Notes: generated from the letters alone by a model not told the origin. A stretch of 64,000 nt of DNA from Pseudorhodoferax sp. Leaf265 (GCF_001422365.1 NZ_LMMT01000040.1:257242-321241); one strand, 5' to 3'. Numbered from the stretch's first letter, positions 38,973 through 49,474 are shown. Program-made: numbers and translations.

Positions 38973-40747
38973 GCTTGTTCGCTCGCGAGTTGGGCTAGAA
39001 GGGTTTGGAACGCGCGCACGCTGAGTTCCATGTCGTGGTTGGTGGTCGATTCCAGCGGGTTGTGGCTGATGCCGGCGTTCTCGCCGCGCACGAACAACAT
39101 GGCCTGGGGCATGATTTCGTGCAGCTTCATGGCGTCGTGGCCGGCCCCGCTGGGCATGCGGTACAGCGGCAGGCCCTGGGCCTGCACGGCGGCTTCCCAG
39201 CGCTGCTGCCAGGCCGGCGCACTGGGCGCGGCCGAGGCCCGCATGGTCTGCTCGACCTGGTGGTGCACGCCGCGGCGTTCGCAGATGGCCTGCAGTTCGG
39301 CCAGCACGTCGCGCTCGCAGGCGTCGCGTGCTTCGTTGGTGGTGGCGCGGATGTCCAGGCTGAACTTGCAGCGGCCCGGCACCACGTTGATGGAGCCGTT
39401 GGGCACCTCGAGCATGCCCACGGTGGCGACCAGGTGCGGCTCGGCGGCCGCGCGCTTTTCCATGAACAGCACAAGCTCGGCCACGGCCGCGGCCGCATCG
39501 CGGCGCCGGTCCATGGGCGTGGTGCCGGCGTGGCTGGCCATGCCAACGACCTCGCCGACGTAGCGCACGCTGCCATTGATCGAGGTCACGATGCCCAGCG
39601 GCAGGTCCAGATCGTTGAGCACGGGGCCTTGCTCGATGTGGACCTCGACGAAGCCCTGGTAGTTGGCGGCGTCGCGCTTCAGGCCTGCGATGTCCTCGGC
39701 CCGCAGGCCAGCATGCTGGATGGCCGCGCGCATGGTGATGCCGTCGGCGTCCTGCTGGTCCAGCCAGGCCGGGTCGAAATCGCCGGTCAGCGCGCCCGAG
39801 CCCAGGAACACGGCCTTGTAGCGCTGGCCCTCTTCTTCCGAGAAGCCGACGACCTCGAAACCGTAGGGCAGGCGCTTGCCCGCGCGGTGCAGCTCGCGCA
39901 CGCAGGCCATGGGCACCAGGATGCCGAGCCGGCCGTCGTACTTGCCGCCGTTGCGCACGGTGTCGTAGTGGCTGCCCGTGAGCAGGCGGGGCGCGCTGCG
40001 GTCGGTGCCGTGGTAGATGCCGACCACGTTGCCGACCGCGTCGATCGTGACTTCGTCGAAGCCGCAGTCCTCGCGCATCCAGGCGGCCAGCTGGGCGGCG
40101 CAGGCACGGTGGGCATCGGTCAGGTAGGTGACGGTGAGCTCGCCGCGCTCGGCGTAGCCGGGGTCGGTGTGCTGGGCCAGCTGCTCGGCCCAGTCCCAGA
40201 CCAGGTTGCCCAGCACGGGCGCCTGACCGAACTTGTCGTCCAGCCGGATCTCGGCGATGCGGTGGATCGCGCGCAGCGCCTCGGCGAATTCGTAGTCCGG
40301 GTGGTGATGGAGCCGGCGCTGCACCGTCGCGATGATCTGCTGCTTGGACAGCCCGATGCCGCGGGGCCCGCGCACGGGCATGATGAACGGGAAGCCGAAG
40401 CGCGCGTTGTACTGCGCGTTGAGCCGCCCGATCAGCGCGAGCTCATCGGGCGTGCAATTCGTCAGGCCCGCCTTGCTCTGCTCATTGGTCGACTCGGCCG
40501 TGAGCTGGTTGCTGGCCATGGCCTTGCCGGCCAGCTCGGGGTGGGCACGCACCAGCGCCATCTGCTGGTCGCGGCCGGCGCGGCGCACCGATGCGGCCAG
40601 CGCCGCTTTCAGCGCAGGCAGCGAGGCGAAGGGCCGTGCAGCCCAGGCGCCTTCGGCGACCCAGGGCGAGTGTTCGTAGGTGCCGTCCAGCAGGGCGACG
40701 AAGTCGGCCTGCGTGGCGGCGTTGAGTTGCTCCAGCGTGAGCGGCAT
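38969..40747 (-). CDS. Fused OHCU decarboxylase and allantoate amidohydrolase
   Basis: A 592-residue bifunctional enzyme of urate breakdown. Residues ~1-170 are UraD, which decarboxylates OHCU to S-allantoin; the catalytic His69 is in RAHPELAGKAMA. Residues ~180-592 are an M20-type allantoate amidohydrolase with metal ligands in GSHYDTVRNGGKYDG (His260, Asp271), GFSEEEGQR (Glu305/306) and VHIEQGP, plus MASHAGTTPMDRRRD and SGAGHDAMKLHE. Thus it catalyses the steps before and after allantoinase, whose gene puuE lies immediately upstream (2 bp gap). The join shows no frameshift. Confidence 0.93.
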   Translation of the reverse strand: MPLTLEQLNAATQADFVALLDGTYEHSPWVAEGAWAARPFASLPALKAALAASVRRAGRDQQMALVRAHPELAGKAMASNQLTAESTNEQSKAGLTNCTPDELALIGRLNAQYNARFGFPFIMPVRGPRGIGLSKQQIIATVQRRLHHHPDYEFAEALRAIHRIAEIRLDDKFGQAPVLGNLVWDWAEQLAQHTDPGYAERGELTVTYLTDAHRACAAQLAAWMREDCGFDEVTIDAVGNVVGIYHGTDRSAPRLLTGSHYDTVRNGGKYDGRLGILVPMACVRELHRAGKRLPYGFEVVGFSEEEGQRYKAVFLGSGALTGDFDPAWLDQQDADGITMRAAIQHAGLRAEDIAGLKRDAANYQGFVEVHIEQGPVLNDLDLPLGIVTSINGSVRYVGEVVGMASHAGTTPMDRRRDAAAAVAELVLFMEKRAAAEPHLVATVGMLEVPNGSINVVPGRCKFSLDIRATTNEARDACERDVLAELQAICERRGVHHQVEQTMRASAAPSAPAWQQRWEAAVQAQGLPLYRMPSGAGHDAMKLHEIMPQAMLFVRGENAGISHNPLESTTNHDMELSVRAFQTLLAQLASEQA

Positions 40748-40749
40748 GT

Positions 40750-41718
40750 TCACTCCCAGACAAAGGCGGTGTTGGCATCGAAGGGATGCACCTGTTTCCA
40801 ATGGCGCGCGATGTCGATGCGGCGCGTGACCCAGACCTGGTCGTGCGACTGCACGTGGTCCAGGAAGCGCTGCAGCGCGCGCATGCGGCCCGGCCGGCCA
40901 AGCAGCCGGCAGTGCATGCCGATGCTCATCATCGAGGGCCGCTCGTCGCCCTCGGCGTACTGCACGTCGAAGGCGTCGCGCAGGTACTCGAAGAACTCGT
41001 CGCCGTGGCTGAAGCCCTGCGGCAGCGCGAAGCGCATGTCGTTGCAGTCCAGCGTGTACGGCACGACCAGGTGCGGCGCGAGGCTGCCATCGGTCTTCTT
41101 CACGCGCAGCCAGAACGGCAGGTCGTCGCCGTAGTAGTCGCTGTCGTATTCGAAGCCACCGTGGTCGGCGACGATGCGGCGCGTGTTGGGGCTGTCGCGG
41201 CCCGTGTACCAGCCCAGCGGCGTGTTGCCCGTGATGCGCTGGATGATCTCCATGCCGCGCTCCAGGTGCTCGCGCTCCACCGAGGGAGCCAGGTTCTGGT
41301 AGTGGATCCAGCGCCAGCCGTGGCAGGCGATCTCGTGGCCCAGCTCGACGAAGGCGGCCGTGACCTCGGGGCAGCGCTCCAGCGCCATCGAGACGCCGAA
41401 CACCGTGAGCGGCAGGCCGCGGCGCTCGAACTCGCGCAGCAGCCGCCACACGCCCACGCGCGATCCGTACTCGTAGATGCCTTCCATGGAGAGGTGGCGG
41501 TCCGGGTAGGCGGCCGGGTTGAACATTTCCGAGAGAAACTGCTCGCTGCCGGCATCGCCGTGCAGCACGGAGTTCTCGCCGCCCTCCTCGTAGTTCAGCA
41601 CGAACTGCACGGCCACACGGGCCTGGCCCGGCCATTGCGCATGCGGGGGATTGCGGCCGTAGCCACGCAGGTCGCGCGGATAGCGTGGATCACGGGAAGA
41701 TGGATTCGGGGAGGCCAT
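40750..41718 (-). CDS. puuE: Allantoinase PuuE (polysaccharide-deacetylase fold)
   Basis: PuuE hydrolyses allantoin to allantoate. The 322-residue protein has the NodB-like fold of the metal-independent allantoinases: VLNYEEGGENSVLHGD, EYGSRVGVWRLLREFE, and HEIACHGWRW. It is unrelated to the AllB amidohydrolase type. The gene is 18 bp after the GntR regulator and 2 bp before the fused gene, all on one strand. Confidence 0.94.
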   Translation of the reverse strand: MASPNPSSRDPRYPRDLRGYGRNPPHAQWPGQARVAVQFVLNYEEGGENSVLHGDAGSEQFLSEMFNPAAYPDRHLSMEGIYEYGSRVGVWRLLREFERRGLPLTVFGVSMALERCPEVTAAFVELGHEIACHGWRWIHYQNLAPSVEREHLERGMEIIQRITGNTPLGWYTGRDSPNTRRIVADHGGFEYDSDYYGDDLPFWLRVKKTDGSLAPHLVVPYTLDCNDMRFALPQGFSHGDEFFEYLRDAFDVQYAEGDERPSMMSIGMHCRLLGRPGRMRALQRFLDHVQSHDQVWVTRRIDIARHWKQVHPFDANTAFVWE

Positions 41719-41736
41719 GTTCGGGGCTTGTCTCTT

Positions 41737-42462
41737 TCAGTGCTTGGGCCGCAGCACGGCGGCCAGGTCGGGGGAGCGTGGATCGAGCCGCAGGTTGCGC
41801 TCCACGCTCGTGATGTGCTGCTCCATGAGCTTGGCCGCGGCGCGGCCGTCGCGCTTTTCCAGCGCCTCGACGATCTCGATGTGCTCGGATTGCGAGTGCT
41901 CGGCCGAGTGGCCGCTCTGGTACATCAGCGCGATGAGCTGCGAGCGCGAGAGCAGGTCGGCGATGAGTTCGGCCAGCACCTCGTTGCCGAGCAGCCGCGC
42001 CAGGATCACGTGGAAGTCGGCCAGCAGGCGCGTGCGGCCGCTCACGTCGGACCGCTTGACCGCGTCGCGCTCGTCCTGCAGGTGGGCGCGCAGCTGGGCG
42101 ATCTGCGCGTCGGTGATGCGGGCGGCCAGCTCGCGCGCCATGCCGCCCTCCACCAGCCGGCGCAGCTCGTAGACCTGGCGCGCCTCCTCGGCCGACATGG
42201 TGGCCACGAAGGCGCCGCGCGCAGGCAGCAGCGTGACCAGGCGGCTGCGGCTGAGCTGGTTCAGCGCCTGGCGCACCACCGTGCGCGAAACCGAGAACAC
42301 GTCGGCGATCTGCTGCTCCACGAGCTTGGTGCCGGGCATCAGGCGCTGCTCGACGATGGCGCTCGTGATGGACTCGACGATCTGGTCCGTCGTGCTGGGC
42401 GCATCGCGCGGCGTGCGCACCGGGTCCACCAGGCGCAGGGAAGAAGCGGGCTTGCGGGGCAT
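41737..42462 (-). CDS. GntR-family regulator (FadR/FCD type)
   Basis: A 241-residue regulator. The N-terminal winged helix (about 30-95) includes IADVFSVSRTVVRQALNQL as helix-turn-helix, and the C-terminal FCD all-helical domain (about 105-230) carries the metal-binding pattern DFHVILARL and HSQSEHIEIVEAL. It is the first gene of the puuE operon and likely represses the ureide genes in response to an intermediate. Start 42462 was chosen because the longer frame runs through hairpins and a promoter-like region. Confidence 0.9.
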   Translation of the reverse strand: MPRKPASSLRLVDPVRTPRDAPSTTDQIVESITSAIVEQRLMPGTKLVEQQIADVFSVSRTVVRQALNQLSRSRLVTLLPARGAFVATMSAEEARQVYELRRLVEGGMARELAARITDAQIAQLRAHLQDERDAVKRSDVSGRTRLLADFHVILARLLGNEVLAELIADLLSRSQLIALMYQSGHSAEHSQSEHIEIVEALEKRDGRAAAKLMEQHITSVERNLRLDPRSPDLAAVLRPKH

Positions 42463-42490
42463 GATGGATTGAAGACGATTTATGTCGTTA

Positions 42491-42505
42491 ATTGTGTACA
42501 GTAAT
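42491..42505. promoter_or_regulatory. Candidate GntR operator upstream of its own gene
   Basis: ATTGTGTACAGTAAT lies 29 bp before the GntR start. It shares ATTGTGTA exactly with a site before the purine permease (47728-47735) and has a TGTACA core dyad. This suggests autoregulation, though the dyad is imperfect. Confidence 0.4.
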
Positions 42506-42629
42506 TCGGGGATACGCAAGTCCCGGAGGGCCGGATGGGTATCCGGACGCCAGCCCTCCAGGTGGGCTGGAGGCAGGTTCGCGCTGAAAACCGCGAAAAA
42601 CTGAATACAGGCTGGAAGCGAAAACGGCC

Positions 42630-43550
42630 CTACTCGGCCTGCGCGAGATCCACACCCCACCACTCGCCCTGCAGCTGCTGCTGCAGCCAGGCGATGAAGG
42701 CCGTGACCTTGGCGGGCACCAGCTTGGGCGAGGGAAACACCGCATGCACCTCCTGCGACGGCAGCGCGTGGTCTGCCAGCAGCTGCACGATGGAGCCGTC
42801 GGCGTGCGCGGTGTTGGCGACATACCAGGGCAGCACCGCCAGGCCCATACCGGCGCGGCAGGCCGCCAGCAGCGCCGACAGGTTGTTGGACTTGAGCATG
42901 GCGCGCACGGGCACGGCCAGCTCCTCGCCCGCGGGCGTGACAAAGGGCCAGCGCGCATCGCCCTGCACGCTGCTGTAGACCAGGCAGTCATGGCCCGCGA
43001 GGTCGGCCGGCTGCTGCGGCGTGCCGCGCGCGGCCAGGTACGCGGGCGCGCCGGCCAGCATCCACGGGTTGCGACCCAGGTAGCGCGCGCCCAGCGCCGA
43101 ATCGGCCAGCCGGCCCATGCGCACGGCCAGGTCCACGCCCTGCTCCACCAGGTTCACGTAGCGGTCGTCGAAGGACAGCTCCACCTGCAGCTGCGGATGC
43201 GCCTGCATGTAGCGCAGCACCAGCGGCACCAGCACGCGGCGGCCGAAGGCCACGGAGCAGTTGATGCGCAGCAGGCCGCTGCCACCGCCCTGCACCAGCG
43301 CGGCCACGCTGTCGGCCTCGTCGGCATCGCGCACCAGGGCCTTGCAGCGCTCGTAGTACAGCAGGCCGACCTCGGTCGGCGTCACACCGCGCGTGCTGCG
43401 GTGCAGCAGGCGCGCGCCCAGCCGGCGCTCGGCCTCGGCCACGGCCTTGGTCGCCGTGGGCTGGGTGGTGGCCAGCTCGGCCGCGGCCTTGCTGAAGCTG
43501 CCCGTCTCCACGACGCGCACGAACACCTGCATGGTCATGAGTCGGTCCAT
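42630..43550 (-). CDS. LysR-family transcriptional regulator
   Basis: A 306-residue LysR regulator of the CrgA/DmlR-like group. FSKAAAELATTQPTATKAVAEAE is the helix-turn-helix and the effector domain begins near residue 92 (GLLRINCSVAFGRRVLVP). It diverges from gcl, with a perfect inverted repeat between them, so it likely controls the glyoxylate genes. The ATG 43550 gives the usual MDRLMTMQVFVRVVE start. Confidence 0.9.
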   Translation of the reverse strand: MDRLMTMQVFVRVVETGSFSKAAAELATTQPTATKAVAEAERRLGARLLHRSTRGVTPTEVGLLYYERCKALVRDADEADSVAALVQGGGSGLLRINCSVAFGRRVLVPLVLRYMQAHPQLQVELSFDDRYVNLVEQGVDLAVRMGRLADSALGARYLGRNPWMLAGAPAYLAARGTPQQPADLAGHDCLVYSSVQGDARWPFVTPAGEELAVPVRAMLKSNNLSALLAACRAGMGLAVLPWYVANTAHADGSIVQLLADHALPSQEVHAVFPSPKLVPAKVTAFIAWLQQQLQGEWWGVDLAQAE

Positions 43551-43569
43551 GGATTCAGTGTAGGCCTGT

Positions 43570-43588
43570 CTATTCCGGCGCGGAATAG
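43570..43588. promoter_or_regulatory. Inverted-repeat operator between lysR and gcl
   Basis: CTATTCCG-GCG-CGGAATAG is a perfect 8-bp inverted repeat with a 3-bp spacer. Its inner ATTCC-N5-GGAAT is a 15-bp T-N11-A type box typical of LysR regulators. It lies 20 bp before lysR and 83 bp before gcl. Confidence 0.65.
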
Positions 43589-43670
43589 TTGATATCCGGT
43601 GGCAGGCGTTCACGCCGGGTGAGGCTCTCGCGACCATTGCCGCCAGTTGCACCAACCCAGGAGACTTGCA

Positions 43671-45467
<1,797 letters not shown>

Positions 45468-45477
45468 GGACGGACCC

Positions 45478-46251
45478 ATGCCCCAATTCGCCGCCAATCT
45501 CACGATGCTGTTCAACGAGGTGCCGTTCCTGGACCGCTTCGAACGCGCAGCGCACGCCGGCTTCCAGGCCGTCGAGTTCATGTTCCCCTACCCCTACTCG
45601 GCGGCCGACATCCTGGCGCGCCTGCAGGAGCACCAGCTGCAGCTGGTGCTGCACAACCTGCCGGCCGGCGACTGGGACGCCGGCGAGCGCGGCATCGCCT
45701 GCATCCCGGGGCGCGAACGCGAGTTCCGCACCGGCGTGGGCCAGGCCATCGAGTACGCCCGCGTGCTCGGCGCACGCCAGCTCAACTGCCTGGTCGGCAA
45801 GACGCCGGCCGGCGTGGATGCGGCCCAGGTCCACGCCACGCTGGTGGACAACCTGCGCTATGCCGCGCTGCAGCTGGCCGATGCGGGCATCAAGCTGCTC
45901 GTGGAACCCGTGAACAGCTACGACATTCCGGGCTTCCACCTGAACCGCAGTGCCCAGACGCTGGCCCTGCTCGACGAACTCGGCACGGCCAACGCCTACC
46001 TGCAGTACGACATCTACCACATGCAGCGCATGGAGGGCGAACTCGCGGCCACCATCGCCAGGCACCTGCCGCGCATCGCCCACATCCAGCTGGCCGACAA
46101 CCCCGGCCGCAACGAACCCGGCACGGGCGAGATCAACTACCCGTTCCTGTTCGCCCACCTGGACCGCATCGGCTACCAGGGCTGGATCGGCTGCGAATAC
46201 AAGCCCGCGGCCCGCACCGAAGACGGCCTCGCCTGGATTCCCCAACACTGA
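45478..46251 (+). CDS. hyi: Hydroxypyruvate isomerase
   Basis: A 257-residue TIM-barrel isomerase interconverting tartronate semialdehyde and hydroxypyruvate. FAANLTMLFNEVPFLDRF, the metal-ligand Glu in LLVEPVNSYDIPGF, and HIQLADNPGRNEPGTGEI are family signatures. It lies 10 bp after gcl and before glxR, the standard glyoxylate order. Confidence 0.93.
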   Translation: MPQFAANLTMLFNEVPFLDRFERAAHAGFQAVEFMFPYPYSAADILARLQEHQLQLVLHNLPAGDWDAGERGIACIPGREREFRTGVGQAIEYARVLGARQLNCLVGKTPAGVDAAQVHATLVDNLRYAALQLADAGIKLLVEPVNSYDIPGFHLNRSAQTLALLDELGTANAYLQYDIYHMQRMEGELAATIARHLPRIAHIQLADNPGRNEPGTGEINYPFLFAHLDRIGYQGWIGCEYKPAARTEDGLAWIPQH

Positions 46252-46270
46252 CAACGACGACCTGCACGAC

Positions 46271-47188
46271 ATGACTTCTTCCTCTTCCCTCAAGATCGGT
46301 TTCATCGGCCTGGGCGTCATGGGCACGCCCATGGCGGGCCACCTCATCAACGCCGGCCACCAGCTGTTCCTGCACACGCTGGGCAAGGTGCCGGCCGCGC
46401 TGGCCGAGACCAGCGCCACGCAATGCACCTCGGCCCGCGGTGTGGCCGAGCGCGCCGACATCGTCATCACCATGCTGCCTGACACGCCCGACGTGGCGGC
46501 CGTGCTGTTCGGCGAGGACGGTGTGGCCGCGGGCCTGGCCCACGGCGGCAAGGGCAAGCTCGTGATCGACATGTCCTCGATCTCGCCCGTGGAGACGCAG
46601 GACTTCGCGCGCCGCATCGAAGCGCTGGGCGCCGACTACCTGGACGCGCCCGTCTCCGGCGGCGACGTGGGCGCGCGCAACGCCACGCTGTCCATCATGT
46701 GCGGCGGCAAGCCCGAGGTGTTCGAGCGCGCCCGGCCCGTGCTGGCCGTGATGGGCAAGAACATCACGCGGGTGGGCGGCAGCGGCGATGGCCAGTCCTG
46801 CAAGGTGGCCAACCAGATCGTGGTGGCGCTGACCATCCAGGCCGTGGCCGAGGGCCTGCTGTTCGCGGCCCGCGCCGGCGCCGACCCGGCCCGCGTGCGC
46901 GAGGCGCTGCTGGGCGGCCTGGCCAGCTCGCGCATCCTCGAGGTGCTGGGCGAGCGCATGGTGGCGCGCACGGTGGAGCCGGGCTTCCGCATCGCATTGC
47001 ACCAGAAGGACCTGAACCTCGCCCTGGGCGCCGCGCGCCAGCTCGGCCTGGCGCTGCCGGGCACGGCCGGCGCGCAGCAGCTGTTCTCGGCCTGCGTGGC
47101 CCAGGGCGGCGCGGCCTGGGACCACTCGGGCATGGTGCGCGCGCTCGAGACCCTGTCGCAGTTCAAGATCGGCGACAAGCCGGCCTGA
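46271..47188 (+). CDS. glxR: Tartronate semialdehyde reductase
   Basis: A 305-residue 3-hydroxyisobutyrate-dehydrogenase-family enzyme reducing tartronate semialdehyde to glycerate with NAD(P)H. The Rossmann motif IGFIGLGVMGTPMAGHL, the substrate loop DAPVSGGDVGA, and the catalytic lysine in CKVANQIVV are present. Its place after gcl-hyi fixes the substrate. The ATG at 46271 follows weak ribosome-site sequence. Confidence 0.93.
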   Translation: MTSSSSLKIGFIGLGVMGTPMAGHLINAGHQLFLHTLGKVPAALAETSATQCTSARGVAERADIVITMLPDTPDVAAVLFGEDGVAAGLAHGGKGKLVIDMSSISPVETQDFARRIEALGADYLDAPVSGGDVGARNATLSIMCGGKPEVFERARPVLAVMGKNITRVGGSGDGQSCKVANQIVVALTIQAVAEGLLFAARAGADPARVREALLGGLASSRILEVLGERMVARTVEPGFRIALHQKDLNLALGAARQLGLALPGTAGAQQLFSACVAQGGAAWDHSGMVRALETLSQFKIGDKPA

Positions 47189-47269
47189 TTCCGACCGCCC
47201 ATTCCATCGCCTTCTGGTACGGCGCTTGCGTGCCCTCCGCGACGCGGAGGGGATGCAGGCGCCGCATCG

Positions 47270-47279
47270 CGTATACGAT
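47270..47279. promoter_or_regulatory. GTATACGAT motif before uraH
   Basis: CGTATACGAT contains a perfect CGTATACG dyad and shares the nine bases GTATACGAT with a site before the purine permease (47733-47741). It lies 39 bp upstream of uraH. A shared operator for the cluster's GntR regulator is a reasonable guess, not shown. Confidence 0.4.
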
Positions 47280-47317
47280 CCGAAACCCGACAACCCTCTT
47301 TGACAAGGAAACCGAAC

Positions 47318-47677
47318 ATGGGACACCTCAGCACGCACGTTCTCGACACCGCCCACGGCTGCCCGGCCGCCGGCATGCGGGTCACGTTGCAGCGCGTGCA
47401 GGCCGACGGCAGCGCACAGACCGTCAAGACCCTTACGCTGAATGCCGACGGCCGCAACGCCGGCGGGCCGCTGCTCGACGCCGCCAGCATGGAAACCGGC
47501 CGCTGGCGCCTGGTGTTCGAGGTGGCGCCGTACTTCCGCGCACGCGGCGTGGAGCTGCCCGAGTACCCCTTCGTCGACAGCGTGCAGCTGGACTTCGGTA
47601 TCGCCGACAAGGCGGGCCACTACCACGTGCCGCTGCTCGTGAGCCCCTACAGCTACAGCACCTACCGCGGCTCCTGA
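47318..47677 (+). CDS. uraH: 5-hydroxyisourate hydrolase
   Basis: A 119-residue transthyretin-like hydrolase converting 5-hydroxyisourate to OHCU, the substrate of the UraD domain. The N-terminal HIU motif LSTHVLDTAHGCPAAGM and the C-terminal tetrapeptide YRGS are diagnostic. No signal peptide, hence cytoplasmic. The start at 47318 follows AAGGAA. Confidence 0.96.
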   Translation: MGHLSTHVLDTAHGCPAAGMRVTLQRVQADGSAQTVKTLTLNADGRNAGGPLLDAASMETGRWRLVFEVAPYFRARGVELPEYPFVDSVQLDFGIADKAGHYHVPLLVSPYSYSTYRGS

Positions 47678-47727
47678 ACCCTTCTTCGTATGCGATCAAA
47701 GGGTTTCTCCGGAGACAAAAACCTTCT

Positions 47728-47743
47728 ATTGTGTATACGATAA
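47728..47743. promoter_or_regulatory. GTATAC-centred motif before the purine permease
   Basis: ATTGTGTATACGATAA carries a GTATAC core. It shares ATTGTGTA with the site before the GntR gene and GTATACGAT with the site before uraH, linking the three transcripts. It lies just upstream of the structured leader. Confidence 0.45.
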
Positions 47744-47755
47744 GTCATATATCCA

Positions 47756-47862
47756 GGTCGCCGCGGGTCTCCTCTTCCGAGGGGTTTTGCGACCCCAGCT
47801 CCTCACAGAACCCGCTGTGGTGGGGGGAAGAACCGGCCGGCACTGGCCGCGGCTTCCCCCAC
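47756..47862 (+). promoter_or_regulatory. Structured leader RNA upstream of the purine permease
   Basis: The RNA can form a pseudoknot: GGTCGC (47756-47761) pairs with GCGACC (47789-47794), and GCGGGT (47763-47768) pairs with ACCCGC (47810-47815). An inner CCTC-TTCC-GAGG hairpin lies in the first loop. Downstream, GTGGGGGGAAG (about 47820-47830) can pair with CTTCCCCCAC (47853-47862), competing with a GCGGCTT/AAGCCGC hairpin, like a switch platform. All were found by eye. The downstream permease makes a purine-sensing riboswitch plausible; a xanthine/urate (NMT1) class is one candidate, but I cannot confirm its consensus. Confidence 0.5.
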
Positions 47863-47914
47863 TGAAAGCCGCCCAGCGCGCGTGCACCTTTCCCGAGCCC
47901 CTGGAGAACCTCCG

Positions 47915-49393
47915 ATGACCACGCCCGCTGTCCACCCCGTGGACGAACGCCTGCCCACCGGCCGCCTGGCCGCGCTGGGCCTGCAACATGTTCTCGTGAT
48001 CTATGCCGGCGCCGTGGCGGTGCCGCTGATCGTGGGCCGCGCGCTGCAGCTCTCGCCGCACCAGGTGGCCATGCTGATCAGCGCCGACCTGTTCTGTTGC
48101 GGCATCGTCACGCTGATCCAGTCCTTCGGCATGACGCGCTGGTTCGGCATCAAGCTGCCCGTGATGATGGGCGTGACCTTCGCGGCCGTCGGCCCCATGG
48201 TGGCCTTCGCCAACGCCATGCCCGGCGTGGAAGGCGCGCGCGCGATCTTCGGCGCCATCATCGGCGCGGGCGTGATCTCCATGCTGATCGCGCCGGCCAT
48301 CAGCAAGATGCTGCGCTTCTTCCCGCCCGTGGTCACGGGCACCATCATCGCCGTCATCGGCATCAGCCTGATGCGCGTGGGCGTGGGCTGGGCCATGGGC
48401 GGCCCGTCCTCGATGGCGCAGACCGTCGATGCCGAGGCCCTGGGCCGGCTGGTGGATGCCACGCGCGCGGCGGCCCAGGCCAAGGGCGTGCCCATGGGCC
48501 AGTTGCTGGGCCCGATCCCGATGATGGACAACCCGCGCTACGGCGCGCTCGACACCATGGGCATCGCCGCCGCGGTGCTGGTCTTCATCCTGCTGCTGGT
48601 GCGCTTCGGCCGCGGTTTCGTGGCCAACATCTCGGTGCTGCTGGGCATCGTGGCCGGCTGCGCGGTGGCCGTGGCCATGGGCAAGATGGACTTCCACAAG
48701 GTGGCCGAGGCGGCCTGGTTCGACATCGTCACGCCGCTGGCCTTCGGCATGCCGACCTTCGACCCGGTGATGATCCTGACCATGACGCTGGTGATGGTCG
48801 TCGTGATGATCGAGTCCACCGGCATGTTCCTCGCGCTGTCGGACATCACGGGCAAGAAGATCACGCAGGCCGAGCTGGCTGCGGGCCTGCGCACGGACGG
48901 CCTGGGCACCGTGATCGGCGGCTTCTTCAACACCTTCCCCTACACCAGCTTCAGCCAGAACGTGGGCCTGGTCGGCGTGACCGGCGTGCGCAGCCGCTGG
49001 GTCTGCGTGGCCGGCGGCGTGATCATGGTGGTGCTGGGCCTGTTGCCCAAGATGGGGGCACTGGTGGAGAGCGTGCCCACCTTCGTGCTCGGTGGCGCCG
49101 GGCTCGTGATGTTCGGCATGGTGGCGGCCACCGGCATCCGCATCCTGTCGGCCGTGGACTTCCGCGGCAACCGCAACAACCTGTACATCGTGGCGCTGGC
49201 CATCGGCTTCGGCCTGATCCCGCTGGTGGCACCGCGCTGGATGCAGCAGATGGCGCACGGCTTGCACCCGCTGCTGGAGTCCGGCATCCTGCTGACGGCC
49301 ATCGCCGCGGTGCTGCTCAACATCTACTTCAACGGCACGGGAGACAGCACGGCCGATGCGATCGAGGCCGCCAAGGCCGCCGAAGCGCACTGA
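47915..49393 (+). CDS. NCS2-family purine (urate/xanthine) permease
   Basis: A 492-residue inner-membrane symporter of the nucleobase-cation symporter-2 family with about 14 hydrophobic segments. GLQHVLVIYAGAVAVPLIVG begins TM1, and the substrate-site and gate regions include MMGVTFAAVGPMVAF and FFNTFPYTSFSQNVGLVGVTGV, the latter being the NCS2 signature region. The surrounding urate genes favour urate or xanthine as substrate. GGAG lies eight bases before ATG 47915. Confidence 0.92.
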   Translation: MTTPAVHPVDERLPTGRLAALGLQHVLVIYAGAVAVPLIVGRALQLSPHQVAMLISADLFCCGIVTLIQSFGMTRWFGIKLPVMMGVTFAAVGPMVAFANAMPGVEGARAIFGAIIGAGVISMLIAPAISKMLRFFPPVVTGTIIAVIGISLMRVGVGWAMGGPSSMAQTVDAEALGRLVDATRAAAQAKGVPMGQLLGPIPMMDNPRYGALDTMGIAAAVLVFILLLVRFGRGFVANISVLLGIVAGCAVAVAMGKMDFHKVAEAAWFDIVTPLAFGMPTFDPVMILTMTLVMVVVMIESTGMFLALSDITGKKITQAELAAGLRTDGLGTVIGGFFNTFPYTSFSQNVGLVGVTGVRSRWVCVAGGVIMVVLGLLPKMGALVESVPTFVLGGAGLVMFGMVAATGIRILSAVDFRGNRNNLYIVALAIGFGLIPLVAPRWMQQMAHGLHPLLESGILLTAIAAVLLNIYFNGTGDSTADAIEAAKAAEAH

Positions 49394-49416
49394 GCCGCCC
49401 TCTTCGCCGCCCACCG

Positions 49417-49454
49417 GGGCCGGATGCGCATCGCGCATCCGGCCCTTGTCCTTT
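49417..49454 (+). terminator. Strong terminator after the purine permease
   Basis: GGGCCGGATGCG and CGCATCCGGCCC form a perfect 12-bp stem around a 5-base loop (49417-49445), followed by TTGTCCTTT. It ends the gcl-to-permease block before the zinc locus. Confidence 0.85.
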
Positions 49455-49474
49455 GCGGCTGGCCCTCATGCGAT

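Noticed and set aside
42531-42570. Two adjacent hairpins between lysR and the GntR gene
   Set aside because: The perfect CCGGAT/ATCCGG and CCAGCCC/GGGCTGG stems lack T-runs in either direction; I could not assign a function.
47233-47251. CCCTCCGC/GCGGAGGG hairpin between glxR and uraH
   Set aside because: It is a short stem without a T-run; it could be a weak terminator or processing site but cannot be supported.
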